The notes under the pieces are model-generated. The model was given only the letters and a program-made list of their open reading frames with translations. It was not told the DNA's origin and did no database searches. From positions 62,001-126,000 of the forward strand of contig JAFRIW010000028.1 in assembly GCA_017432565.1 (NCBI GenBank): a DNA stretch of 64,000 nt, given 5' to 3'. The DNA is from Lachnospiraceae bacterium. GTDB lineage: Bacteria > Bacillota > Clostridia > Lachnospirales > Lachnospiraceae. Below are positions 6,591 through 15,234 of the stretch, piece after piece (the stretch's first letter is position 1; each line of letters begins with the position of its first letter). The translations under genes were made by a program, and so were the position numbers.

Positions 6591-8081
6591 TTACTCCGAG
6601 AAGAACGCGAAGGATTTCATCTCCAGCTCGCCGGTGCCGCGGAAGCGGAAGTAAAGCGAGCGCTTTCCGGGTGCGGTGAGCACAGGAATCAGCTTCATTT
6701 CCCACTCGTCCGTGTTGACCTGGGTCTCGTACTCGCCGATTACATCAGAGCCCTTCCGGGTGTAGGCGACTTCGATGGTGCCGGCGAAATGGCCGCGCAC
6801 TTCCACGGCGATCAGGTCGGTGTCGACAAACTCGAAATATTTGTAGCCGACGATGGCGCCGTCTTTGATGCCGGTGATATAGGTGCGGCTGCACTCCTCG
6901 GTCACGCGGATCTGGGTCTTCATGACCGGGTTGTTATAATCAATGTTGTCGGTCGTCGTGGGATCCGTCAAATGGCAGGCGATGGCGGCGGGATAGCTGC
7001 CGCTGGCCGCGAGCGGGCCACCGTTCAGGCCGCAGCTGGTGATCTCAACCTGCGGGATGCTGCCGTCCTCGCGGATCGTGATTTTCTCCGCGCAGCCCTG
7101 TCTGGAAAACTCGGTCCCGTTGGTCTGCCGGTGATAGAAAATATAAAAGTCATCGCCGACCTGCGCAATGCCGCCGTGGTTGTTGCCCAGCGGATACACC
7201 GGATGCTCGCGGTTGTTGAGGCCGATGTCTCCGTTCGAGACAATGGTTCCGCCGTAGACAAAACCGCTGTCCGGCCTGTCGCTGACGGCGTAGCACAGCT
7301 CGTGGCTCTTGTGGCTGGAGTAGACAAAATAATACTTTCCGCGGATTTTGCGGATCGAGGAGGCCTCGAAGAAACCGTGGCCCTCAAAACCGGTCCCGGC
7401 TGTGTGGTGGCCGCCCGGAATCAGGACGCGCGGCTCTTCTTTTGCCGTGACCATGTCCGGCTCCAGTTCGACGACCATGGAGTTCTCGCCGAATTCCATC
7501 TCGGATAAATGCCGCAGGACCTCCGCCGTCTCCGGAGGCATCGCGGCAAGCTGCTCTTCCGTAAACTCCGGAAAACGCATTTCTTTCTCTTCCGCCGGCG
7601 CAAAGCCGTAGTACAGATACACTCTGCCGTCATCGTCGGTCAGGACCGCCGGGTCGAAAGCCATGCCTTCATTCACCTTTTTGCCGCCCAGAATGTGCTC
7701 CGGATAGTGGACGTGCCCGAGGAAGGTGTAGGGGCCGGCCGGTCTGTCGCTCACCGCCACGCCGATCTCCGGATGGAAGTTGAAGCAGTAATACAGATAA
7801 TAGCGGCCGTCCGGGCCTTTCGTCACATCCGGCGCCCAGAGCTGCTTCGTGTCGTCCGCGTTGGACGGATCCTGGTCTCTTCTGTAGCTGACACCCTCGC
7901 ATCGCCACTCCTTCAGATTATCGACCGGCGCGGACCAGACCTGATAATGGCCTTCGCAGTATTTTTCGCCGCCCGCCCGGTCGTGGGAGCCGTAGATATA
8001 GACACGGCCGTCAAAAACATGTGGCTCGCCGTCGGGAATATACTCGTTTAAGGGTAAATAGGGATTGTAGATCTGTTCCAT
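6591..8081 (-). CDS. GH43 family glycosidase (arabinofuranosidase/xylosidase type) with C-terminal beta-sandwich
   Basis: 496 residues, cytoplasmic (no signal peptide). Expected to hydrolyse arabinosyl or xylosyl linkages in imported plant oligosaccharides. Seen: the first propeller blade PDGEPHVFDGRVYIYGSHD with the catalytic-base Asp, LWAPDVTKGPDGRYYLYY, the pKa-modulating Asp in MAFDPAVLTDDDGRVYLYYGF (split into blades), and the catalytic-acid Glu in GHGFFEASSIRK-RGKYYFVYS, followed by NNHGG. Residues about 375-496 form a separate beta-rich domain resembling CBM6/CBM36-type modules. Start ATG 8081 follows AAAGGAA. It sits alone between dusB and the DUF3793 unit; 509 aa upstream of neither transporter nor regulator, so its regulation is not visible. 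Confidence 0.88.
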   Translation of the reverse strand: MEQIYNPYLPLNEYIPDGEPHVFDGRVYIYGSHDRAGGEKYCEGHYQVWSAPVDNLKEWRCEGVSYRRDQDPSNADDTKQLWAPDVTKGPDGRYYLYYCFNFHPEIGVAVSDRPAGPYTFLGHVHYPEHILGGKKVNEGMAFDPAVLTDDDGRVYLYYGFAPAEEKEMRFPEFTEEQLAAMPPETAEVLRHLSEMEFGENSMVVELEPDMVTAKEEPRVLIPGGHHTAGTGFEGHGFFEASSIRKIRGKYYFVYSSHKSHELCYAVSDRPDSGFVYGGTIVSNGDIGLNNREHPVYPLGNNHGGIAQVGDDFYIFYHRQTNGTEFSRQGCAEKITIREDGSIPQVEITSCGLNGGPLAASGSYPAAIACHLTDPTTTDNIDYNNPVMKTQIRVTEECSRTYITGIKDGAIVGYKYFEFVDTDLIAVEVRGHFAGTIEVAYTRKGSDVIGEYETQVNTDEWEMKLIPVLTAPGKRSLYFRFRGTGELEMKSFAFFSE

Positions 8082-8135
8082 GTTCTTTTCCTTTCCTTCG
8101 TTGTTCTGCCGCCCTGTCCCTGCTGCCGCTGCGGT

Positions 8136-9119
8136 TCAGGCATACGGAAACTCTTCCGACAGCATTGCCTCCAGTTCCTCAAAACTGTTCAGTTCATTTA
8201 CTTTTTTACGAAGCTTCGCGGCGCCGGGGAAGCCTGAAAAATACCATGATATATGTCCGCGCATTTCACGGATGCCCCGGTGTTCGCCTTTAAATTTCCG
8301 CTGCAGCTGCGCATGTTTTCGGATCATCCGGATGATCTCGGCGCGATGGGGGCGTTCGATTTCCTGGCCTGTTTTCAGATATGCCTCAATCTCCCGGAAC
8401 ACCCAGGGATTCCCCTGCGCACCGCGGGCAACCATCACGGCATCGCAGCCTGTCTCGTCCAGCATCCGTTTTGCCGACGGGCCGTCCGTCACATCTCCGT
8501 TTCCGATCACCGGAATCCGGAGTGCCGCTGCCACCTGTTCGATGATATCCCAGTCTGCCCGGCCGCTGTACATCTGTGTCCGCGTCCTTCCGTGGACCGC
8601 CACAGCTGAAGCGCCGCCCTCCTGGGCAGCCAGTGCACATTCCACGGCATTGACATGGTCATCATCAAAGCCTTTCCGGATTTTGACCGTCACAGGCCGG
8701 CTGCAGTGGGAAACTGCCGCCCGGACCAGTTCTTCGATCAGCTTCGGATTTTTCATCAGAGCGGAGCCCTCCCCGTTGTTCACGATCTTCGGGACGGGAC
8801 AGCCCATGTTGATATCCAGCAGGTCAAAAGGTCTGTCGGCGATCATATCCAGCGCCTGCGCAAGAAACTCCGGTTCGTGGGAAAAGAGCTGCAGGCTGAC
8901 CTTTCCCTCCTCCGGGATCGTCTGCATCAGTTCCTCCGTGCCCCGGTTGTGGTAGCAGATCGCTTTGGCACTGACCATTTCCATGCAGACCAGCGCTGCC
9001 CCCTGCTCGTGACACAGCAGGCGGAAGGGCAGATCCGAGACGCCGGCCATGGGGCCCAGGATCACGCGGCCCGGCAGCTGCACACTGCCGATGGAGAAGG
9101 TGCCCGCGTAATCGGTCAT
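8136..9119 (-). CDS. dusB: tRNA-dihydrouridine synthase
   Basis: 327 residues. Flavin-dependent reduction of uridine to dihydrouridine in the tRNA D-loop. Seen: VILGPMAGVSDLPFRLLC (FMN-binding N-terminus), LLDINMGCPVPKIVNNGEGSALM split around the catalytic Cys in NMGCP, VTVKIRKGFD, VAVHGRTRTQMYSG and IPVIGNGDV, all typical of bacterial DusB. The start overlaps the DUF6145 stop by ATGA, with GGAGGAGG just upstream. The pairing with a DUF6145 gene suggests cotranscription. C-terminal helical tRNA-binding domain present in full. Confidence 0.95.
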   Translation of the reverse strand: MTDYAGTFSIGSVQLPGRVILGPMAGVSDLPFRLLCHEQGAALVCMEMVSAKAICYHNRGTEELMQTIPEEGKVSLQLFSHEPEFLAQALDMIADRPFDLLDINMGCPVPKIVNNGEGSALMKNPKLIEELVRAAVSHCSRPVTVKIRKGFDDDHVNAVECALAAQEGGASAVAVHGRTRTQMYSGRADWDIIEQVAAALRIPVIGNGDVTDGPSAKRMLDETGCDAVMVARGAQGNPWVFREIEAYLKTGQEIERPHRAEIIRMIRKHAQLQRKFKGEHRGIREMRGHISWYFSGFPGAAKLRKKVNELNSFEELEAMLSEEFPYA

Positions 9120-9481
9120 TCGTCCTCCTCCTGCAGCAGCGCCGCGGCGTCCTCGTGCAGGAAGGTCACGCGGAAATAGATTTCAAGGGCTTTGAAGAGC
9201 TCCTGCTTGTCTGTGCGGATCTTCTTCAGCATCAGACCGGATCCGATCTCGTCATAGAGCAGATCGCCTTCCTCGGCGGTGGTGTCGAGCAGCAGCTCGC
9301 CGGTCGGCGTAAAGCCCACCGTGAAAATGCCGCCCACCTCTTCCGTAAACAGCACACAGAGAATCTGAAGCTCCTCCTTCACATTCTCGGGCAGCCTGTC
9401 GAACTTGTTGTTGAAATAATATTTTTTATCATACGCGCTGGCACCGCACAGCACGATTCTGTAATCCTGTTCCGTCATCAT
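9116..9481 (-). CDS. DUF6145-like small conserved protein
   Basis: 121 residues, acidic, cytoplasmic. I recognise it as a Lachnospiraceae-type conserved protein of the DUF6145 kind: ASAYDKKYYFNNKFDRLPENVKEELQ split by a beta-rich centre GGIFTVGFTPTGELLLDT and the tail DEIGSGLMLKKI-LFKALEIYFR. No catalytic residues are apparent. Two adjacent ATG codons (9481 and 9478) could both serve; the ribosome site is weak (AGAAGAA). Translationally coupled to dusB by a 4-bp overlap, so a role linked to tRNA dihydrouridylation or simple coregulation are both possible. Confidence 0.75.
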   Translation of the reverse strand: MMTEQDYRIVLCGASAYDKKYYFNNKFDRLPENVKEELQILCVLFTEEVGGIFTVGFTPTGELLLDTTAEEGDLLYDEIGSGLMLKKIRTDKQELFKALEIYFRVTFLHEDAAALLQEEDE

Positions 9482-9521
9482 TTCTTCTGTTCCCCGGTTC
9501 CTGCATACCTGCTGTCATGTC

Positions 9522-10565
9522 CTAAACATATCCGTTCACGCCGCGCACGGAGACCTCTCCGGCGCCGACACAGCGGATCTCTCCTTCATCTGTTCTCACA
9601 ATCAGCTCGCCGGTTCCGGTGATGCCTTCGGCCGTTCCTTCGAAAGGCGACTGCGGATCCAGCACGCGCACCCGCCGGCCGACGTTGACCAGCAGTGTCT
9701 CATAGGCGTCCTTCAGCGGCAGAAGACTCCCGGCAGCCTCAAAGACCTCATAATTTTCTTCAAAGCGCTCCCAGATCCTCGCCGTGAGCTGTGCGCGGTT
9801 TGCGCGCTTTCCGAGCGCAAGCTTTAAGGACGTCGCACTCTGTCTGATTTCATCGGAGAATTCCGTCTCATTGACATTGATGCCGATGCCGACCACCACG
9901 TCCCGGATCTGTGTCTCCTCCAGCCGCATTTCGGTCAGAATTCCGGTAAACTTGCGGTATTCGCCCGCCCGGCCGATCACCAGATCGTTGGGCCATTTGA
10001 TCCCGGCGCGGAGGTCTCCGCCTTCTGTGCGGGGCACACTGATTTCCGGGAACAGATCTGTCACGGCCTGACACGCGGAGAGCGCCATGACCAGTGTGCT
10101 CATGGGCGCCTTGTCCGCCCGCATTGAGGGCCGGAGCAGAATGCTCATGTAGATGTTGCAGTCCGGCACGGAAATCCACGCGCGTCCGCGGCGTCCCTTT
10201 CCGGCTGTCTGCGCGGCTGCCACGGCGAGGGTCCCCTGTGCGGCACCCTCATCGGACATCCGGAGAATATCATCGTTTGTAGAGCCGGTCTGCTTCCGGA
10301 AAACCAGCGGATGTCCCGCCCAGCGGGTGTGCAGAAACCGCCCGATCTCCTGTGCATTGAACAGGTCCGGCTTCTCTTCGTCCGTTTCCCCGAGCCGGTA
10401 TCCCCGGTTGGTCACGGCCTCAATGGCGTATCCCTCTTCCCTGAGCCGCCCGATCGCCTTCCAGACGGCAGTGCGGGATACACCTGACCTGCTGCACAGC
10501 TGCTGCCCGGAGACATATTCCCCGCCGGCCTCCCGCAGCGCATTTAAGATTTCATCCTTCAGCAT
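9522..10565 (-). CDS. birA: Bifunctional biotin-protein ligase / biotin operon repressor
   Basis: 347 residues. Makes biotinyl-AMP, biotinylates carboxylase carrier proteins and, through its N-terminal winged helix, can repress biotin genes. Seen: [23 protein letters not shown] at 19-38, GKGRRGRAW (adenylate loop, consensus GRGRRGR), [19 protein letters not shown] with the catalytic Lys, and [11 protein letters not shown], then a C-terminal SH3-like domain ending GAGEVSVRG. The long helix-turn-helix form is the repressor type. Start ATG lies inside the last codons of argF (7-bp overlap), implying translational coupling with argF. Confidence 0.95.
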   Translation of the reverse strand: MLKDEILNALREAGGEYVSGQQLCSRSGVSRTAVWKAIGRLREEGYAIEAVTNRGYRLGETDEEKPDLFNAQEIGRFLHTRWAGHPLVFRKQTGSTNDDILRMSDEGAAQGTLAVAAAQTAGKGRRGRAWISVPDCNIYMSILLRPSMRADKAPMSTLVMALSACQAVTDLFPEISVPRTEGGDLRAGIKWPNDLVIGRAGEYRKFTGILTEMRLEETQIRDVVVGIGINVNETEFSDEIRQSATSLKLALGKRANRAQLTARIWERFEENYEVFEAAGSLLPLKDAYETLLVNVGRRVRVLDPQSPFEGTAEGITGTGELIVRTDEGEIRCVGAGEVSVRGVNGYV

Positions 10566-11563
10566 GCTTCGTAACCCAGCGTCGCGGCCATAACTGCCTT
10601 AATGGTGTGCATCCGGTTTTCCGCCTCCTGAAAGACGACGGACTGCGCGGACTCGAACACTTCGTCCGTCACCTCCAGCTCCTTTAAGCCGAACTTCTCA
10701 TAGACCTCCCGTCCGACGCTGGTACCCAGATCATGAAACGCGGGCAGGCAGTGCATGAAGACCGCCTTTTCTCCTGCCAGATCCATCAGCTCCTTTGTGA
10801 CCGCATAGCGGGACAGATCCCGGATCCGCTCTTCCCAGATTTCGGCAGGCTCACCCATGGAGACCCACACATCCGTGTACAGAACGTCCGCGCCCTTCGC
10901 CGCCTCCCGGGCATCCTCCGTCAGTGTGATGCTGCCGCCGCTTTCGGCGGCGAGCTTTCTGCACTCCTCCACCAGGGCCGGATCCGGAAAATACTTCTGA
11001 TCGGAAGCCAGTACGATGTGCATGCCGGTCTTCGCACCGACAACCATCAGCGAGTCCGCCGTGTTGTAGCGCGCGTCGCCGAAATACGCCAGCCGGATTC
11101 CGCGGATTCTGCCGAAGCACTCCCGGATGGTCAGAAGATCCGCCAGCATCTGGGTGGGATGGAACTCGTTGGTCAGGCCGTTCCAGACCGGAACCGAGGC
11201 ATATTTTGCCAGCTCTTCCACAATTTCCTGTCCGTAGCCGCGGTACTCGATGCCGTCAAACATGCCCGAGAGAACGCGGGCTGTGTCCGCGATGCTCTCC
11301 TTTTTGCCGATCTGCGAGCCGGACGGATCCAGATAGGTCGAACCCATACCCAGATCGTGCGCGGCCACTTCAAAGGAGCAGCGCGTTCTGGTGCTGGTTT
11401 TTTCAAAGATCAGCGCGACGTTTTTCCCGCGAAGCTGATCGGTCAGGACCCCCGCCTTTTTCTTCGCCTTCAGATCGGCAGCCAGGTCCACGAGGTACAG
11501 AATTTCCTCCTCCGAAAAGTCCAGCAGCTTCAAAAAGTCTCTACCCTTCAGATTCACAGCCAT
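10559..11563 (-). CDS. argF: Ornithine carbamoyltransferase
   Basis: 334 residues. Condenses ornithine and carbamoyl phosphate to citrulline (arginine synthesis, or the reverse in the deiminase pathway). Seen: carbamoyl-phosphate motif [41 protein letters not shown] and the ornithine motif MHCLPAFHD with the catalytic Cys. The length and [12 protein letters not shown] loop are those of OTC rather than aspartate carbamoyltransferase. AAAGGAG precedes the ATG by seven bases. No ARG box could be defined by eye; the gene is transcribed ahead of birA. No arcA or arcC is visible, so anabolic versus catabolic use is undecided. Confidence 0.94.
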   Translation of the reverse strand: MAVNLKGRDFLKLLDFSEEEILYLVDLAADLKAKKKAGVLTDQLRGKNVALIFEKTSTRTRCSFEVAAHDLGMGSTYLDPSGSQIGKKESIADTARVLSGMFDGIEYRGYGQEIVEELAKYASVPVWNGLTNEFHPTQMLADLLTIRECFGRIRGIRLAYFGDARYNTADSLMVVGAKTGMHIVLASDQKYFPDPALVEECRKLAAESGGSITLTEDAREAAKGADVLYTDVWVSMGEPAEIWEERIRDLSRYAVTKELMDLAGEKAVFMHCLPAFHDLGTSVGREVYEKFGLKELEVTDEVFESAQSVVFQEAENRMHTIKAVMAATLGYEAC

Positions 11564-11647
11564 CTTCGTTCTCCTTTCGCTCTGCCCGGCCTCGCGCCGT
11601 GCGGCTTCGTGCGGATAAATTAATCAAAAAAGACAAGGTCTACTCTA

Positions 11648-14068
11648 TCACAATTTACTTTCCGCAGAAAGTCCTGCTTCCGGGCAGGATACGCGCACAC
11701 AGGCCTCTGCCTCCGGCGCGGTTTTCTTCAGAATGGCCAGCGCCGTGTCTCCGGTGAAACGGATTTCGGGAATGGTGAAGCCGGCGCGGTGATCCTGTCC
11801 GAGACTGCCGAAGGCGCAGAGCTGTGCACCTTCGCACTCGATCGTCAGTGTCTGTCCGCTGCCCGGCACTTTCCGGCCGTCCCCGTCCCGCAGGCCGATT
11901 TCGACAAAGACAAGGCCTTCGCTCTGTGCGGCCGGCAGATCCTTTTCCACGTTCAGCACAAGGCTGCCGGGTGCGCCGACGGTCTGCAGTGTATACTGCT
12001 CACCGCTTTCGCAGTCCACGGCACACAGCACGCCCGGCTCATAAGGCACCTCAAAGACGGCAAAATAATCCGCTCCGTCTCCGCAGGGCTTTCTGCCGAG
12101 AGACCTGCCGTTCAGGAACAGCTCAACTTCACTGCCCCGGGCGTAGACTTCGACCTGCGTAAGATGATCCGGATTGTTTTCTCCGAACGCGGCTGCGTCA
12201 AAATTCCAGCTTTCTTCCGCATCCGTAAATTTCCAGGGCCCGAAGAAACGGGGCGTGCCGAAGGCTTCTGCCGGCCGCACACATACATAGGGCGCTGTCC
12301 GCAGGCCGAACACGATCTCCCGGTAATAGGACACGGGCCGGCGGTTTCCGAGACTGTCCAGATCTCCGCTGGTGTTGTTCCACTGCGGATAGGCCTCCGG
12401 CGTCTCGCCGAGCTCGCCCAGATAATCCCAGCCTGTCCAGGTAAAGTCGCCGACACACTGAGGGATGGCGGTAATCAGACGCCAGTTCTCCGCGATCTGT
12501 CTGGGGTAGGTCTCCGTCCCCAGCATCAGCCGGTCCGGATCCGTCTGCGCATCCGATGCATAGCGGGCGGTCATATAGTTGTAACCCATGATATCCATAG
12601 AGGAATCCAGCTTATCGAGAATCCCGGTAATGACAGGATGGCGCGTGATCTCCGCCATTTTCGTCGCCATCAGGCCCATGAATTTGTTGACGTCGCCATC
12701 CATGAAATCCGCGGGATCGCGGCCGGTCAGGTCCACCGCGATCTCCAGGAGCCCGTCTCCCGCGGCGAAAGCGCCGTTGATGCCGTTCGTGACAAAACGG
12801 GTCCCGTCCAGTTCCTTAAAGCGATGGTAAAGCGCGTGGCTCATTTCGATACCCTTGTCCGTGCAGATATCCGAGATCTCATTGCCGGTGGAATAACCGA
12901 CCACGCTGGGGTGACGCCGGTCGTCCAGAACCATCGCATCCACGGTGTCCTGCCAGCTTTTGCCGAAATACTGAGTAAAGTCCTCGTACCCCTTCATCTT
13001 GGTCCACATATCGCAGACCTCGTCGAGCACATAGACGCCCAGGCGGTCGCAGGCGGACAGAAGCGCCGGCGACGCGTGATTGTGGGCGGAGCGGATCGCG
13101 TTGAAGCCCGCCTCCTTCATTTTCCTGACGCGCCGGTACTCGTAGTCATAGAAGGCGGTGCCGCCCAGCATGCCCTGGTCATGATGCACGCATCCGCCCC
13201 GCAGCTTGACGGTCTTCCCGTTGACGGTCAGGCCTCTTGCGGCATCCCAGGACAGATCGCAGAAGCCGGTCTCGTATGCATCCTCATCCACCGGCACATC
13301 CTGTCCGTTCTCTTCCCTCGTCAGAATCAGGCGGCACTGATACAGCTCCGGCTCCTCCGCACTCCACTTCTTCAGGCCCGGGACGTAGACACGATGGGTT
13401 AAGAGCTGCTCTTTTCCGGCACCCAGCCGCATGCGGAAGGACCGGGTGAAGACCTTCTCTCCTGCCCGTGCCAGCTCCAGCACGATCTTCAGGTCCTGTG
13501 CGGCACTGCTCAGGCTGCGGACAGAGGCGCAGACCTGCAGGTCCGCTCCCGCCGGTGCGCAGTCTGCCAGCTTCAGGAAAAAGCTGTCCGGAACAATGCA
13601 GGCGTCCCGCGCCTCCAGCAGGTAAACGTCCCGGACAATTCCGCCGCCGCTGTACCACCTGCTCGAAAGCGCAGGCGTCTTGGCGACGACCAGCAGGACG
13701 TTCTTTTCTCCGAACCGGATGAAATCGGTGAGATCGCAGTCATAGCGCACATAGCCAAAATCTCCCTGTCCCGCCAGGGATCCGTTGAGATAAACATAAG
13801 ACTTGGAGAAAACGCCCTCCATGCGCAGAACAATCTTTTCGCCGCGCATGCTTTCCGGAAAATCCATTTCCCGGTAGTAGTGATAGACACCGCCGTCCAG
13901 ATAGCTGGTGCGGCCGGCGCTCACGGCATCCCTCTGCTGCGGCTCATGCCACATGGCATCATAGGGGATCTGTGTCTCAACGGCATCCGCCGGCAGCGTG
14001 TAGACCAGCGAAAATGCATCCTTGTCTCTGTATACCTTCCATCCGTCTGTCAGTTTTGTTCTTTTCAT
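11648..14068 (-). CDS. GH2 family beta-glycosidase (beta-galactosidase-like) with DUF4982 domain
   Basis: 806 residues, no signal peptide. Seen in order: N-terminal sugar-binding sandwich (YHYYREMDFPESM, VYLNGSLAGQGDFGY), Ig-like domain, TIM barrel beginning LRGGCVHHDQGMLGG, acid/base Glu in VVGYSTGNEIS, nucleophile Glu in LMLGTETYPRQIAENW, and C-terminal DUF4982/Ig-like module VELFLNGRSLGRKPC. The ETYP nucleophile variant is typical of a Lachnospiraceae GH2 group whose exact substrate I cannot name; beta-galactoside or beta-glucuronide are both possible. AGGGGGG ribosome site five bases before ATG. Monocistronic by appearance: a terminator separates it from the upstream sleB-like gene. Confidence 0.87.
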   Translation of the reverse strand: MKRTKLTDGWKVYRDKDAFSLVYTLPADAVETQIPYDAMWHEPQQRDAVSAGRTSYLDGGVYHYYREMDFPESMRGEKIVLRMEGVFSKSYVYLNGSLAGQGDFGYVRYDCDLTDFIRFGEKNVLLVVAKTPALSSRWYSGGGIVRDVYLLEARDACIVPDSFFLKLADCAPAGADLQVCASVRSLSSAAQDLKIVLELARAGEKVFTRSFRMRLGAGKEQLLTHRVYVPGLKKWSAEEPELYQCRLILTREENGQDVPVDEDAYETGFCDLSWDAARGLTVNGKTVKLRGGCVHHDQGMLGGTAFYDYEYRRVRKMKEAGFNAIRSAHNHASPALLSACDRLGVYVLDEVCDMWTKMKGYEDFTQYFGKSWQDTVDAMVLDDRRHPSVVGYSTGNEISDICTDKGIEMSHALYHRFKELDGTRFVTNGINGAFAAGDGLLEIAVDLTGRDPADFMDGDVNKFMGLMATKMAEITRHPVITGILDKLDSSMDIMGYNYMTARYASDAQTDPDRLMLGTETYPRQIAENWRLITAIPQCVGDFTWTGWDYLGELGETPEAYPQWNNTSGDLDSLGNRRPVSYYREIVFGLRTAPYVCVRPAEAFGTPRFFGPWKFTDAEESWNFDAAAFGENNPDHLTQVEVYARGSEVELFLNGRSLGRKPCGDGADYFAVFEVPYEPGVLCAVDCESGEQYTLQTVGAPGSLVLNVEKDLPAAQSEGLVFVEIGLRDGDGRKVPGSGQTLTIECEGAQLCAFGSLGQDHRAGFTIPEIRFTGDTALAILKKTAPEAEACVRVSCPEAGLSAESKL

Positions 14069-14108
14069 GATACCCCCCTGCTGTCTGTGATCTGTAAATC
14101 TTTCTTCG

Positions 14109-14140
14109 GGAGCCGTCCGGCTGTCTGTCCGGCCGGCTCC
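14109..14140. other. Long inverted repeat upstream of GH2 gene
   Basis: Arms of 12 bases with one mismatch (GGAGCCGTCCGG / CCGGCCGGCTCC) enclose an eight-base loop, 41 bp upstream of the GH2 start. No T-run follows on the minus strand, so it is more likely a leader RNA structure or operator than a terminator. Confidence 0.45.
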
Positions 14141-14170
14141 TGACTGTTATTTTAGCAGAGGGCGGGAAAC

Positions 14171-14195
14171 AACAAAAGGCTGCCTTGCGGCAGCC
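14171..14195 (-). terminator. Rho-independent terminator after the SleB-like gene
   Basis: A perfect 7-bp stem GGCTGCC with a four-base loop (14178-14195) is followed on the minus strand by TTTTGTTGTTT, 70 bp past the stop at 14268. The + strand side is also followed by a T-run, so it may work in both directions. Confidence 0.75.
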
Positions 14196-14267
14196 CCGGT
14201 TTTTCCTGATGTTAATGCGTCTTTTTGTCAATGAAAATTCAGCAGAAATGTTACCTTATCTGTCTTC

Positions 14268-15155
14268 TCAGATATTTCCCCAGAAGCAGTGATCCGCAAT
14301 GCGGAGGCCTCCGTGGAGCTCTTTTCTCATAAAGTGAACGGCGTCGCCGACCGGCTGTACGCCTGCGAGCGCATCCTGCGCCGCGCGATAGCATTCTTCG
14401 TCGGCCTTTCCGGACGCGATGACACTGTCGAGCCATCCCGTTGTCGCCGGTGTGAACTGCCATCTCTGGTAAATGACGGAGCGCATGTCATTGGAATACT
14501 TGCTGCTGCGCATCCGGTTCAGAACAACGCTGGCTACTGCAACCTTGCCCTCATAAGGCTGATTGCCCGCTTCACAGTAAATCAGGGAAGCCAGCATGCG
14601 GATTTCCTCAGGTGTTGCGACGTAAGGGAAGAAAGATGCCTGAACAGGGAGGACCTCCGGCTGCACAGGCTGTGCAAGCATGGTGGGAAGCTCCGGCAGA
14701 GCCGGGACTGCCACACTGGCATCCACACTGACCGGAAGCGCCTTCGCGGCATCCTCTGCATGGATCTGTGCGACATTCTTCGCGTGCTCCGCATTGTCCT
14801 GTGCGACCTCAGCCTTTACGGTCAGTTCCTCTGCCGCGGCCTTCGCCTCCAGGTAGCGCACGGCAGAAGCTGCCGCCGCTTCAATTTCTTCCTGTGTTGC
14901 TGCTGCGCTTGTCAGCATTGCAGCTTCGTTTCTGGCAGCCTCCAGCTCCTGCTGTGCTGCCTGCGCCTGTACGGCGAACTCATTGGCCGCCGCCTGCGCG
15001 TCCTGCGCGAGCTGTGCGGAATTCACCGCGAGCTCCTGTGCGTTCATGTTTTCTGCTGTTTCTTCGGCAAATACACTGACGCCGCATTCAGGGATGAGAA
15101 CCACTGCCAGCATCATTACTGCTGCGGCAGCCATCCTCTGAATTCTTCGTTTCAT
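14268..15155 (-). CDS. SleB-type cell wall hydrolase with Ala/Glu-rich coiled-coil stalk, secreted
   Basis: 295 residues. N-terminal signal peptide (MKRRIQRM then a hydrophobic core, cleavage near VFAEE). Residues about 35-150 are an Ala/Gln/Glu-rich helical stalk with heptad-like spacing; 150-185 are Pro/Val-rich; 190-295 are the Hydrolase_2 (SleB/CwlJ) domain with the catalytic Glu in LIYCEAGNQPYEGKVAVA, VVLNRMRSSKYSN and the terminal HCFWGN motif. In sporeformers this domain cleaves cortex peptidoglycan; in vegetative homologues it acts on wall peptidoglycan. The stalk suggests a surface-tethered or divisome role rather than spore lysis. Its ribosome site CGGAGGTAAG is covered by a perfect complementary segment upstream (15162-15226). 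Confidence 0.88.
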   Translation of the reverse strand: MKRRIQRMAAAAVMMLAVVLIPECGVSVFAEETAENMNAQELAVNSAQLAQDAQAAANEFAVQAQAAQQELEAARNEAAMLTSAAATQEEIEAAAASAVRYLEAKAAAEELTVKAEVAQDNAEHAKNVAQIHAEDAAKALPVSVDASVAVPALPELPTMLAQPVQPEVLPVQASFFPYVATPEEIRMLASLIYCEAGNQPYEGKVAVASVVLNRMRSSKYSNDMRSVIYQRWQFTPATTGWLDSVIASGKADEECYRAAQDALAGVQPVGDAVHFMRKELHGGLRIADHCFWGNI

Positions 15156-15161
15156 GTACTC

Positions 15162-15226
15162 TTACCTCCGTTTTTTACAAAACATTTCTTAATTGTTTCG
15201 AAATTATTACTTTCGAACGGAGGTAA
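15162..15226 (-). promoter_or_regulatory. Shine-Dalgarno-sequestering inverted repeat in the leader of the SleB-like gene
   Basis: The 11 bases covering the ribosome site (AACGGAGGTAA as RNA sense, 15162-15172) are the exact reverse complement of 15216-15226. Between them lies a smaller CGAAA/TTTCG hairpin and an A/T-rich loop. If folded, the ribosome site of the downstream gene would be buried; an alternative fold or coupling to translation of the PAP2 gene, whose stop lies nine bases upstream, could open it. Confidence 0.72.
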
Positions 15227-15234
15227 TCTTATCA

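Noticed and set aside
11564..11647. Promoter or terminator between the GH2 gene and argF
   Set aside because: A 4-bp stem before six T and several AT-rich hexamers occur, but no arrangement is convincing.
11789..13402. Long + strand open frame (537 codons) opposite the GH2 gene
   Set aside because: Translation is low-information, rich in Arg/His/Leu with no motif, and the minus-strand frame encodes a complete GH2 enzyme. GC-rich third positions leave few antisense stops.
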